Assembly: GCA_023678885.1 (NCBI GenBank)
Contig: CM043000.1
Span: 21,622,729 to 21,686,728 of the forward strand
Reading direction: 5' to 3'
DNA length: 64,000 bases
Source: Pogostemon cablin
Taxonomy: Eukaryota > Streptophyta > Magnoliopsida > Lamiales > Lamiaceae
Positions 23,335-34,294 of the stretch are shown piece by piece. Made by a program: the position numbers and the translations under genes. The stretch's first letter is position 1, and each line of letters begins with the position of its first letter. Below the pieces are notes generated by a model. The model searched no databases and was not told the DNA's origin. It saw only the letters and a list, made by a program, of their open reading frames with translations.

Positions 23335-26193
23335 CATGCATGTTGAAGGCAAAAAAAAATTATAGATTAATAATTATGGGCAATAAATACATATTTCAGT
23401 ACTTTGTGCAATTTATTCGATAAAAAATACCCACACTTCCTTCTATTTTTATTTTTTAAAATAAAGGTGCCCATTCTTAAAAAGTGAAAACAAGCTAGGG
23501 AAAAAATTGTATTAAGCTATTTGTGAAATTTTATTATTTTTTTATACACGTAATCGATATCTATAGATCGATTAATTCGAGAAAAAGTACTAAAAAGTGT
23601 GAACATATCTATTATTAATTTTTTTATATATATTAAATGTTTAATTTAGTGCCCATTAAACATTTTCTTTCACACTTTGAAAACAACCCTTTGAAAATTC
23701 TTCTGAAACTCTTATTAATAAATTTTAATTTATTTTCCGCTCAACTGAAAATAATCTGCCCAATGAAAAAAAGAAAAAAAAAAAAAAAGAACTTTCTCAA
23801 TCAGTGCTCTCGGTTTCAACCTTAATTCATTATATTATTTCTCTTCTCCTTTCACATTAAGTATTTTTTTTCGTCAGGTGTATTTAATTAATATATCCGA
23901 TATATTCCAGAAAATAATAAATTGCATTTTAATGCGTTCACGTAACACATTGCTCGTAATTTAATTTTGATCATGCAATATTTATTATTAATATCTAAGT
24001 CAATGTTCAAGTCAATAAAGCACTTATAATATATCAGGGCTCTATATATGTGATTAAAAGTGCATTATTAATTAATTAAGCGTGTTTTCTCAAACTCAAA
24101 AAATGTTTTACTCTACTATGTTTTTGTAACATAACTAATTAAAGTGATTTTTAATATGAGATGCATGGTTCACTGAAAAACAGTAAAATATATTTAATTT
24201 CTTTTTTAAGAAAAAAGGCTATATTAAAAAGTCTTAATGACATCAACGGAGTTCCGGAAAAAAAGGAAAAACACAAGAGATAGTATATAAAATTAGAGTA
24301 TGAGTAACATTATTATCTTTTCGTCTTATCCAATCGTAGGAAACTTTTCTTATACACATGTAAAAGGTTTTTTATTTTTTAAATATTTCGTAGAATTCTA
24401 CCAAGATAACTAGATAAAGTTTGGAATTTGCTTGAATAGTGAATTGACAATAATTTGAGAATTCGATTCCAACATGTTCTCATCATATCCACTCTTCATA
24501 GCAATATCAAAACCCCCCTATAAAACCAAAGTCTCTGCTACCATTATCTCATAGACACCATAGTATTGTTAGCAAAACACAAAAAAATTTCCTCTCTACT
24601 TGCTACCATGCTATTGACATACAATTTCCGCTTCTGTATGATGCATCAAAATTTAACTTTAACATTGTGTGCCAATAGAAGGCTTCCATCCAACATCTTT
24701 ACTGTTTGTTTTTGTCTTAATCCCATGCATCTTATAAGTTTCCATATATTGTTGTCGATGGACTGTAACTTTATGTTATAATTCATCAAATGAGAGCTCT
24801 TATCCTCGGAAGATACATTCGTTGCGCCCCCACCAAATAACACATAGAGTAGTATCAAATAAGCTTCTCTCCTCTTCATTCAAGATCTTCATCATATACT
24901 CAATCTATTCTTGCATCGGTTTCTCCACCAAATAACACATAGAGTAGTAGCAAATAAGCTTCTCTCCTCTTCATTCAAGATCTTCATCATATACTCAATC
25001 TATTCTTGCATCTATTTCTCCGTCAAGTATATATTTTGCAAAGGGAGAATTTAACTAGATGTCATGAATCCAACTACAATCTATCAATGTATAATCAACT
25101 GTTTTAATATTAATAACACATTTCATACTTATTGGGTTGATATCAACAAAGCGACCTGTAAGGTTAATTGAAGTTTGCAAAATATCATGAATAACACTCC
25201 TAACAAATACAGTAATCGATAATGTATTTAATTACTTATGTTAAAGTATATTATATATTTTGCATCTAGTAAAAAATTTAGTGGCTATATTTTTCAATAT
25301 CTTTGTGGTCCTTGTCCCCCACCTTAATCATTTTAATTTGTTTGTTTATATCTTTTCTATAGTTTAATATTTTGGATTAATTCAAGTTTAATTAGTAGCC
25401 CCTCATATTGTTGACTAAAACTCTTGTGAGATGATTTTCATTTCTTTTTAAAATTTTGGTGTAATTTTATGGGAGAGATTTTTTTTTCATTTTGCTTTTA
25501 TCTTATTTTCTCAAACATATACTTAATTTCTTTCTTCTAAGAGAAATTTACAAAAATATATCCAACTTCAATGTCAAATTGTAATTCGAACTATCGGGAA
25601 GCAAGAGATCTACCCGATCGTTGAAGTGTCGATGTATAATCTGTCAAATGCGATATGTAAAAATAAATTTATTGGATTAATTATGAACACTCTCCTATGT
25701 AGATTATTCATTTTGCTCTATTAAAGAATTTTAGGAACAATCTTCATAAAGATTCTTATAACGTTAAAATTATTATTCATGTAAAAGTTGGATGTATAAA
25801 ATTATTATTATATGATATACTATTATATTATCCAGAAAGGTTGTATGTCTTTTTTTTGTTCATAAAATATGATGAAAGATTAAATAAATAATTGAAAGCC
25901 ATCTAAATTACGCCTTCTAATTTGGCATCTTGTTTCTTCACGTGCTATTCTCTTTTGACTCTAATTCTCAAGATTCCTACTATGAAAATTTGAAATTATA
26001 TAACACGTTACATCACGGTCAAATTAGTGACAAAATATCGTACATGACGTCTCTAATTTCGAATCTGAATTAATTAATCTAATCTAATCAATAATTTATT
26101 ATGCTAATAGGAATAAACTAGCTCCTCACATGATGCTCGCACATTTTTTAAATAAGAATTATTCAGGCAGATATATTTAGCTTTCGTATTATA
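23335..26193. other. Gene-free AT-rich region
   Basis: No protein family recognised. A 77 aa minus ORF (24646-24879) overlaps the tandem duplication at 24831 and is probably chance. Confidence 0.45.
24831..25020 (+). repeat. 95 bp tandem duplication
   Basis: Two adjacent copies of a unit beginning caccaaataacacatagagt and ending ctattcttgcatc plus a few bases, at 24831 and 24926. Copies differ at only a few positions. Confidence 0.85.
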
Positions 26194-26399
26194 TACTCCC
26201 CGTCTCATTTCAATGTTTACATTTCTATTTTGCGCTTCTCATTTCAATTTTCTCGTTCCTTTTTGAAATATGAGACCCACCTAAAACAATTAATATATCA
26301 TCCAATACTAATACACATATCCACTTTACATTAAATATCATATTTTTTCACCCACGTGCAAAAAACAAACGTAAATATTGAAACGGGAAGGAGGGAGTA
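26194..26399. mobile_element. Stowaway-like MITE
   Basis: Left TACTCCCCGTCTCATTTC, right GAAACGGGAAGGAGGGAGTA, inverted including caatgtttac / gtaaatattg. Same subfamily as 22828-23068. Confidence 0.7.
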
Positions 26400-26455
26400 T
26401 ATATTGCCTTAAATTATAAGGTTGGATTTAAATTAGAAAAGAGTTATATATTGTA

Positions 26456-26829
26456 CACTAAAAAAATTATTTTTTACCGATGAAATATTTCGCTGGTAAA
26501 GTTTTAATTTCATTGTTAAATTGGCTTACTAACGGAATCCGTTGGTAAAGTGGTGGTTGGTAAATTTTTAGCAATGAAAAATCAATTCCGTACGTAAATA
26601 ATTCCGTTGGTAATCCGTTGCTAATAATTCTGTTGGTAATTTATATAATGATTCCCTTGTCAATCCGTTGGTAATTATCAATGAATTGAATTCCGTTGCT
26701 AAAATAGAGAATAAATCCGTTGGCGTTGCTAAAATAAAAATGTCATTTTTGTTACTAATACATTAATAATTATCAACTGATTGAATTCCATTGATAAATT
26801 TGATTGCTAATTTTTTTTTTTTTGTAGTG
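26456..26829. mobile_element. Non-autonomous CACTA element
   Basis: Starts CACTAAAAAAAT and ends TTTTTTTGTAGTG, i.e. CACTA termini in inverted orientation, flanked by a 3 bp duplication GTA (26453-26455 and 26830-26832), as expected for CACTA transposons. The 374 bp interior repeats the word ttccgttggtaa and variants many times, like the subterminal transposase-binding repeats of this superfamily. No transposase. Confidence 0.82.
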
Positions 26830-26967
26830 GTACGTTTTTAGATGAAATTTCCCACTTTTCTATTTAAAATTCACTCTAAAGTTCCATGACCAAGGAATGC
26901 ACAATAAACTGTTCAGTACAATTTGGCTTCACGTTACTAGCTAGACTGAATATTCAAAACTTAACAA

Positions 26968-27227
26968 ATACTCCTTCCGTTCCGCTTCAAACTTTATCGT
27001 ATGTTTTTTACACGTAGATAAGGAATGTAGTATTTTAATGTAAAGTGAGGTAAGAGAAATGATATTTTAATATAAAGTGGATATGTGTATTAGTGTGATG
27101 TGTTGGCCATGGTTAGAGAAATAATTAATTTATGTGGGTCTTATTTATTAAAAAGAAAAATGTAAAGATTGAAATATGACTCCCAAATTAAAAATATGCA
27201 AAAATTGAAATGAGACGGGGAAATAGT
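26968..27227. mobile_element. Stowaway-like MITE
   Basis: Left TACTCCTTCCGTTCCGCTTC, right ...ttgaaatgagacgggg. The right end is eroded. Confidence 0.55.
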
Positions 27228-27292
27228 GTGTAGAAGAATTGTGCTCCATTTGTGTTGAATAGTGAAAATGAAAGGTTTATATAGATAGAATA

Positions 27293-27547
27293 TATTCCCT
27301 CGATTTCATAATAATAGTTAAATAAATTTTATTTTGAATGTCTCATTTCAAGAGTTAAATTTTTTTTTTGATAAATAAGAATCACACAAAACAATTAATA
27401 TACGTTTATGATGCCCACACACAATACTAATACAACTATTCACTTTATATAAAATATTATTTCTCTTATCTCATATATATTAAAATATTATATTTTTAAT
27501 CTTTATACAAAAAGCAAACATAACCGTTATTTTGGGACGAGGGAGTA
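27293..27547. mobile_element. Stowaway-like MITE
   Basis: Left TATTCCCTCGATTTCATAAT, right TTATTTTGGGACGAGGGAGTA; the inverted match continues inward (aatagtta / aaccgttatt). Confidence 0.6.
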
Positions 27548-27787
27548 TGTGTATCTTCCTGAAATTAAGAATGCTTCTCTTGAAGTGATTTTTTAAATTT
27601 AATCCATAAAAAGACAAAATTTATCTATCAATTATGTGTTAGGCCTTTTAATGTAGCCCATGTTGGCTTGGGCTTAACTTACTCACTCAAAAGTATGTAA
27701 GAAATTGATTTACACACGGATTATTAAAGTGTTTATGATGATGACAAAATAATTATATTGAGTTTCTTGTTACAAATAGAAAAAAAT

Positions 27788-28032
27788 CAACTCGGATCCC
27801 CTGTTACATAATTGTGTTTCATCTATTGTTACATTGCTTGGATGAATGCCACGTGCATATTTTAACAAACAGATAACAGGGACTGTTAACTGCTATTCTT
27901 TAAGCATTTCAAATCACCGTAAATAACATAAGAAACTGTTGTTAAAATATACACGTGGCATTCAGCTGTTAAAATATACACGTGGCATTCAACAGTAGAT
28001 GAAACACATTATGTAACAGGGGATCCGAGTTG
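27788..28032. mobile_element. MITE with ~45 bp TIRs carrying ACGT-core motifs
   Basis: Left CAACTCGGATCCCCTGTTAC and right GTAACAGGGGATCCGAGTTG are perfect inverted repeats, extended inward by atgaaacaca / tgtgtttcat. Flanks (gaaaaaaat and gaaaacaac) match at 7 of 9 bases, suggesting a decayed 9 bp target duplication as in Mutator-like elements. The interior has a short direct repeat with acacgtggcattca twice, plus gccacgtgca near the left end. Confidence 0.7.
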
Positions 28033-28688
28033 GAAAACAACGAAATAGAAACCAGACAATCTTCCATACAACGAGTATATATACTTACTATATCATTAAT
28101 ACATTAATTCCCAATCAAGAATTCTTATCAAATCATTCAAACTTCAAGAGAATCACTTGCTCATGATGATCTCCGAGTACTCTCCAATTCCATTTCTCCT
28201 CCCATATTCACATCATTAATGAATCGAACGACAACATATTTTCTTGCAACCAAAACAAAGTACATCAAATCGATCACCCCAAGAAATGCAATCAAGAAAT
28301 AGTAATAATGCAGCTTGCTATGGTTAAGATCAGTGTCACCAATCCATGGAGTTTTCCCACCTTTACCAGTGATAGAATGCATGATATTAACAATAAATGA
28401 GCTCAAATAGCTTGAAACTGATAAGCTAAGAAGAAGATGGCACCAGCTACACTTCTCATACTTTCAGGCAACTGAATTGTGAAAAACTCCATTAATGCAA
28501 CTGCTGCATTAGCCTCTGTTAAACCAGACAGCATGAACTGAGGTAGAAGAGCCGCCACGTGGAGAGGCGAGTCGAACGAGCCCGGTTTTAAGGCCAACGA
28601 TCGTCGTTTCGTCTCAACGAACCCTGCTATAACCATGCAGAGGATCGACATGATCATACCGATACAGATTCTTTGCTGCAGATTTAAC

Positions 28689-28831
28689 CTGAAGCAAAGA
28701 CTTGTGTGAGACCGTCTCACGTAATGGCTTATTATAATATAAATAAAAAGTGATAACATTTTATAGCGAAAGTGATATAACTAATTTAAAAAAAAAGTGT
28801 AAAATGTTCTCACGCAAGACTTTCTCTTAAC
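28689..28831 (-). other. Candidate transposon-derived intron in NPF-C
   Basis: In coding orientation the exon reads ...CCATCCAG, then GTTAAGAGAAAG... to ...TTTGCTTCAG, then GTTAAATCTGCAG. Removing these 143 nt joins CCA TCC AGG TTA AAT CTG (PSRLNL) in frame, as expected for uninterrupted NPF sequence. The GT donor and AG acceptor both derive from the duplicated target CAGGTTAA. A short pyrimidine-rich run precedes the acceptor. If retained, the insert gives an in-frame TGA after RESLA. Confidence 0.55.
28692..28826. mobile_element. 135 bp MITE inserted in NPF-C coding exon
   Basis: Flanked on the plus strand by an 8 bp duplication TTAACCTG (28684-28691 and 28827-28834). Ends are imperfect inverted repeats built on CTTGTGTGAGA / CTTGCGTGAGA. 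Relatives occur in the window near 22230-22335 (ataaataaaaatgataa, aactgtaaaatagtctta) and more distantly at 20700-20950. An 8 bp duplication suggests hAT-type transposition. Confidence 0.75.
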
Positions 28832-29919
28832 CTGGATGGCCCTTTCAAGATTTTGTTGGCAATTGGGAGGTATAATTTTTCGTAGATTAGAATCCAGATT
28901 GAGAGAGAGATCATTGATGTTATTCCCATCCAACCTGCTGGGGTTGTGAATTGTTTGATTGCTCTGTTCATTTGCAGAGCTTGAAGGATACCAAATCTGG
29001 ACTGTTGATCCATCACCAAGAAACAACCCACACCTGCTATCCAAACGGGTAGGACCCGGATTAAGGATTTCAAATCCTCCACTTGCTGTACACTGCATAA
29101 TCTCCATGAGTTGGTTGGCTTCCCCTGTGGATCCAACTCACTTGGATCTGTTACCACAGCAGCTTTATCCAGCCACTTAAACTGATCAATCTTGACCGGT
29201 TTATCATCCGGATCATAGTAAGTAGCGAGCTCACGTGATGCCAAGCTTATCTTTCGTTTCCTAAATGAAGCGACGAGCACCTTAGCCATGTCTTTAAACA
29301 CAGTTCCCTGTGACTTCTTACATATGTAGGTGTGTTTGCCGATCAAGAAGATTGTGATGGAGATGACGAGACGGGCGGTGGGGATGGCGAAGCCGATGGT
29401 CCAGCTGATGTTTGTCTGAATGTAGACAACGCGGATGAGGGCGAAAATGAGGGCTATGGTGAATGAGAGGTACCACCAGTTGAAGAAGCTCTCGAGTTGG
29501 GCTTTGCCCTTTGCGGTTTTCGTGTCGAACTGATCGGCTCCGAAGGCGATGTTGCATGGCCGGATTCCGCCGGCGCCAATGGAGATGAAGGCGAGGCTTG
29601 TGAAGAGAAAAGCCAGCTGCCATTTGTGGGGGTGGATGCAGTGTTGCTGGTCTTTGCAGGGTGGCGGACGTAGCTCTGAGATGGCTGCTGTTGAAGTCAT
29701 AGCTGCCATACCCTACCCCATAAAAGAAAATTATTGAAATAATATTGTTTTTCTTTTTTGTTTAATTTCTAAAAATCATTAAACATAAACTTATACTCCT
29801 ATGTATGCTGCAATTTCTTTCAGGGTAGTTCTATCAAAAGTTAATACTAAAATATCACTCTCTCACTGTCCGAGTTAAATTCATTTTTTCCCATTTCAAA
29901 CCCTAAAAAAGATAAGTGG

Positions 29920-30150
29920 TACTCCCTCCGTCTATTTTCAAGGGTATCATTTTTTCATTTTGGGCGTCCGCCTCCAAGGGTTTTATTTCATTTTTTATAC
30001 ATATGAGACCCACACACACCCACTAATACAACTAAAAAATGAGACTAACACCTTCACTAATACAGCTACCCATTACACATTAAATAATAATACTCCTTAA
30101 TTCACGTGCAAAAAGCAAATGTTACACTTAAAAGGCATACGGAGGGAGTA
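29920..30150. mobile_element. Stowaway-like MITE in NPF-C intron 2
   Basis: Left TACTCCCTCCGTCTATTTTC, right GGCATACGGAGGGAGTA. Interior similar to the 13444-13673 element (gggcgtc, cacgtgcaaaaa). Confidence 0.7.
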
Positions 30151-30387
30151 TTGAGTAAGATTTATGTATGTGTTGATATGTGTAGAGTAAATGATTAATT
30201 GAGTAAGATCCTACAGATTTCGGATGCATTGTAATACCAACAGGAATAATAATTAACAATTTAGTGATTACAGAAGTTGCTAAAATATCATCTCAAACAC
30301 CATAGAATTTGGATACATACAATCACAAATTCATTTATTTCAAGAAACTTAATACTAATAAACTTAAGATAGTGCATGGTGGGTGTA

Positions 30388-30885
30388 CTAGGCAATGACA
30401 AGCTTAGGAACAAGATGAAGGGGGTTCTTCTTATGCATGGTCAAACCAGGCAATGCCTCAAAGTCAACATCCTTAACCCCCCGTGGCAATTCGTCCAGCC
30501 CCCTCACGTCAATATCACCCCCCACGAATCTCTCCGGGGAGAACTCATGAGGGTTCTTCCACGCTTTCTCGTCTCGTCCGACGGCCCACGCGTTTAGAAA
30601 GGCTATGGTTCCGGCCTCTACTTCATAACCGTCTAGACTGCATTTCTTGCTGGTCATCCTTGTTACGAGGGGAATTGGGGGATGCAATCTGAGAACCTCC
30701 TTTGTGAATGCTCTGAAATAGGGAAGCTTTGATATCTCTTCTTCGTCGAGGAAACCCTTGTTTTGGCCTAATGTACCTCTTATCTCCCCCTGAACTTTCT
30801 TCATTATGAGAGGGTACTTCATTAGAGCTGTCATTGCCCACATTAATGTAACTGAACTCGAATCTGTTCCACCTATTATGATGTC
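30388..30885 (-). pseudogene. Cytochrome P450 (CYP71-clan) second exon lacking the haem-binding segment
   Basis: After an acceptor (attgcag, exon from 30885) the frame is open to the TAG at 30388. It shows the I-helix region (DIIIGGTDSSSVTLMWAM), the K-helix ExxR (KEVLRLHPPIP) and the PERF motif (FSPERF), and ends GLTMHKKNPLHLVPK as in CYP71/CYP83-type enzymes. Between VRG and LDELPRG, however, about 30 residues are missing, including the Fx2GxRxCxG haem loop with the cysteine ligand, so the product cannot bind haem as a P450. No matching exon 1 lies upstream on this strand. It sits within NPF-C intron 2 on the same strand. The deletion is in frame, which keeps the ORF open. Best read as a truncated pseudogene. 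Confidence 0.8.
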
Positions 30886-30994
30886 CTGCAATAACATGAA
30901 TACAACTCTTTGGACAATGATTTTGTCATATAGATATATGTATTTTCCTATTTTGATTTTGAATATTCAACCTTTTTTAATACTTTTTGTTTAA

Positions 30995-32489
30995 AGTTAA
31001 ATTCATTTTTTTGCCTTATAGCTAAGCAAAATTTTGATTTTTACCCTAAAAAAGATAAGTGATTCAATTTTGCCCTATAAGTAATGAATTGTTTCAATTT
31101 TTGTTCAATTTCACCAGAATCCGCCACATCATGCTTCAATTCCGGTAGGTCAATCCGAAGTGGCAATTTTGACTTTTTTGAGCCAATAAATCCGCCACAT
31201 CATATCTCACCTATTTATTATTATTTTTTTCATTTTCAAATTAGTAAAATATTTATTAAATAAAAAATAAAAAATAAAAAAGAAAAATCAATGAAATAAA
31301 TTAAAACTTGTAAAATGAATTTTAAAAAAAAAAAGAAAAAAGAAAAAAAAGGATTAAACGCCGTGAAATCCCCAAATCTTCATGACCCCGAGAAGATGTC
31401 GATAATGGTTTTGTCGATGGGAGATGAGTGGAGGAAACTCTGTAAGATGAGCAGAGAGCACATGTTTACTTCTTCCCTCCTCGGAGCTACGCAGGGCCTT
31501 CGCAACCGGTACTTGCAGAAGCTCTGCGACCATGTCCAGAAATGCAGCCGAAACGGCGTCGTAGTGGATCTCTGAGAAGCTCCCTTCATGACCACCCTCT
31601 ATCTCATGTCGGTCACTCTCTTCTCGGTTGAGGTTGCCGATTTCGATTCCGGCGGTGCCACCCATGAATTCAAGGAGATCTTCGAGGGTCTCACCAACAT
31701 TGTTGGAATCCCTAATTCTGCAGATTTTTTCCCAATTCTTAAACCCTTGGATCCGCAGGGGATTCAGAGGAAATCCAAGGTTTACTTCGGGAGACTCCTC
31801 GCTTTCATCGATAACATCATTCAACAGAGATTGGAATCAAGAAAGGCGTCGGATTACACCAACAAAGATGATTTCCTCGAGTTCTTCTTGACATCTGCCA
31901 AGGAACCGACAACCAGCATTCTAGCGTCAACTCCATCAAGCATTTGCTTCTGGTGACCTCAGCTCATTGATTTGATTTAAACACTTTAATTCACGAAATT
32001 AATTATTTAAATTAAGTTGATTTGGTGTTAATCAGGACTTATTTGCTGGAGGGTCAGACACAACAGCTTGTGTAATGGAGTGGGAAATGATGAAGATTTG
32101 GGGGATTTCACGTGTTAAATTAATCCTCTTTTTTATTTTTTTTTAAATTCATTTTACAGGTTTTAAATTATTTTATTGATTTTTCTTTTTTATTTTATAT
32201 TTTTAATTAAATTAAATATTTTGATGATTTGGAAATGAAAAAAATAATAAATAGTTGGGATATGACGAGGCGGATTTATTGGCTAAAAAAAAATCAAAAT
32301 TGCCACGTCGGATTGACCTACCGGAATTGAAGCATGATGTGGCGGATTCCAGCGAAATTCACATTTTCCGACGAAATTGGGCAAAAATTGAAACAATTCG
32401 TTAATTATAGGACAAAATTGAACTACTTATCTTTTTTAGGGCAAAAATCAAAGTTTTGTTTAGTTATAGAACAAAAAATGAATTTAACT
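30995..32489. mobile_element. Long-TIR (Pack-type) element carrying a CYP76-like fragment
   Basis: About 390 bp at the left (30995-31384) recurs inverted at the right (32088-32489). Paired landmarks are gttaaattcattttt at the outer ends, cgccacatcatgcttcaatt, ccggtaggtcaatccga, and gtgaaatccccaaatctt at the inner ends. Between the arms lie about 700 bp of P450 coding DNA. This is the architecture of Pack-MULE or other Pack-TIR elements. No target duplication could be confirmed. Confidence 0.72.
31385..32100 (+). pseudogene. CYP76-like P450 gene fragment
   Basis: On the plus strand, opposite to NPF-C, the frame reads MGDEWRKLCKMSREHMF, then LMSVTLFSVEVADFDS and ILKPLDPQGIQRKSKVYFG, the mid-part of exon 1 of CYP76-type monooxygenases. 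A TGA at 31573 breaks the frame after VVDL, and a one-base shift near 31912 precedes SVNSIKHLLL. A donor-like gtgacc, a short AT-rich intron and an acceptor (aatcag) then lead to DLFAGGSDTTACVMEWEM, the I-helix start of exon 2, where the fragment stops at the right inverted arm. Both exon parts and the intron were therefore captured from genomic DNA, not from mRNA. No start, no haem site. Confidence 0.8.
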
Positions 32490-33395
32490 ATCACAGTCAA
32501 TATTGACTGCAATTCAAAGTTGTGTAAATATTCTGTCAATGAGTTAATAAATCTTATTTTGTATTATAGAAATATATTGTGTCATTTCATGTATGTTATG
32601 TATAGTGACTAGTAACTCTTGTCACTAAATGACTCTAAATCCAACTTGAATTTCCTGTTTCATTTTCCATGTTTCATTGATATTTCATAACATAATAAAA
32701 TTATACTCTACATTAAACCCTTGGGCAAGTATTGAATTTTGGCCATTAATTGTGACACGTCGCAATATTTTAATAGATGAAATAGTAGATGAAACATGGG
32801 AGTGGAATAGACGATTTCATTTGCTCTAAATCACCCCAACTTAATACTCTATACCACTTTCCATATTAAATTGGTGTTCCATAATATAATAAAACTATAT
32901 CCTACAATTTACCATTAAACCCTTGGAGCATGCGTCATTAATTTAAGAAATAATAAAAACACGTGATATTTAATTAAGAAGTGAAATTCCAAATGAAACA
33001 CCAAATTGAAATAGGTGATCCTACTAAAATCACCCTACCATCTTATAATTTTTTTTTTCCAATCAAGAGCTATCTCATGAAATACTCTCTCTTCCACTTA
33101 TAAAACCTTCACATTTTCATCATTTGTTTATCTTATAAAACTTCACACTCCAAAAAAAAAAAAAACATCTTATCCAATAACTTCAAAAGTTAAAATTCAA
33201 AATTGTCACTCTTTTTTAAGATTTATAATATTACTTTACATTTTATTTATTAATTGCAAACACTAAAATAACCTAAAAATAAATAAAATTGATAAAAAAA
33301 AAACTTTTGTTAAACGTACGTGGAGGGTGGTGTGTGAGGGAAGGAGTAATTTAAAAATAAAAAGGGTTAATTAATGGTATAAAAAGAGGACGTAC
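32490..33395. other. AT-rich remainder of NPF-C intron 2
   Basis: Contains short direct repeats around tttcattttccatgtttcat and aaacccttgg (32700-32940). No exon of either P450 is present here. Confidence 0.45.
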
Positions 33396-33492
33396 CAAGA
33401 GTGTAGAGATGGTGCCACAGAGGAGAGTAAGAAATCGGCCCAAATAAGCATCAGAAAGAATGGCACCCAATATTGAGGAAATATTAGTGGAA

Positions 33493-33518
33493 CCCCCCCC
33501 CCCCCCCCCCCCCCCCCC
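33493..33518. repeat. Homopolymer of 26 C inside NPF-C exon 2
   Basis: Lies between the codons for NIW and GSTN of exon 2. The present length shifts the frame by one base. It may be unstable or mis-sequenced. Confidence 0.9.
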
Positions 33519-34294
33519 AGATATTCACTACATTTACCAAAAACACACCCTTCAAATTATACATGGCGGTCTGTCAAGTTTGAAATCAAACTCATGGAAG
33601 CCAATTTCTCGAAGGTACTTCACTGCCGTCTTGGTTTGTGGGTTGAGATTCAAAAGGGTGGGGTGAAACTGCAGCAGGAGAAGGGATCTCATCGATTTCC
33701 ATCTCTCTCTCTCTCTCTCTCCTCTAAAATTCATGAGTTTCTTTCTTCACTTGCAAAGATATATATACACACACATATCGCCACTCTTACTGTAAGTATT
33801 CTTCTACTTGTTGAAGATGTATATTGGGAATTAGTGAAAGAGAAACATTGCAGATGGTGTGTGAATGGAGGTGGCTTGCGTATCGTAGAGTATGTTAGGA
33901 GGATGTTCATCTATCAAAGATATCGCGTGGGTTGTTTGGAATAACCACGACTTTCAACATTTGTTTCACTCTACCTGTTTCTTATTTAATTGTGATCCTT
34001 CTTAAAGCCCTTTTTCTTGAAAATGGCCCTGTCCCACCAAAAGCCCAATCTTCTCAATCTGCATTTCAGGCACCATTCAATTCAAGAGGCAAACACTTTT
34101 TTTTAAGAAAAAGGTGAATTTTTTTTAAGGATTACTCTTTTTTACATTAATTAAAAATAGATAATGTTTCTTTCTTTCCTTCAAATAAAATAAACTAAAA
34201 CAGAATTAACAAACCAACAAACAAAGTTTCAAGAAGTAAACTTGTACACATTTGATGTAGTTACATAATAATGTTATAACAGTAATCATGAGCA

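Larger units (their letters stand above)
28161..33702 (-). pseudogene. Disrupted NPF transporter gene (NPF-C), NPF2.12/2.13-like
   Basis: A third minus-strand NPF gene. 5' part: ATG at 33702, N-terminal region and exon 2 ending at 33396 (TTG before gtacgt), with recognisable FEKLASMSLISNL, YNLKGVFLVNVVNIW and GSTNISSILGAILSDAYLGR blocks lying in different frames. A run of 26 C (33493-33518) interrupts the exon and small deletions shift frame. Intron 2 is about 3.7 kb and holds other elements. The 3' exon starts at 29712 (GGTATG) and runs to 28161: GGIRPCNIAFGADQFDT and a WLDKAAVV junction without the intron that NPF-A and NPF-B have there. It contains a 135 bp inserted element (28692-28826) and a one-base deletion near 28426-28437 that moves the last 80 codons out of frame (SVAGAIFFL before, SVSSYLSSFIVNIM after). 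The combined lesions make a functional product unlikely; some may be assembly errors. Confidence 0.8.

Noticed and set aside
24646..24879. 77 aa minus ORF MKRREAYLILLYVLFGGGAT
   Set aside because: No recognisable domain, overlaps a recent 95 bp tandem duplication, no splice context.
33703..33722. (CT)n run upstream of NPF-C as a regulatory GAGA element
   Set aside because: Short simple repeat with no supporting evidence of function; probably leader microsatellite.
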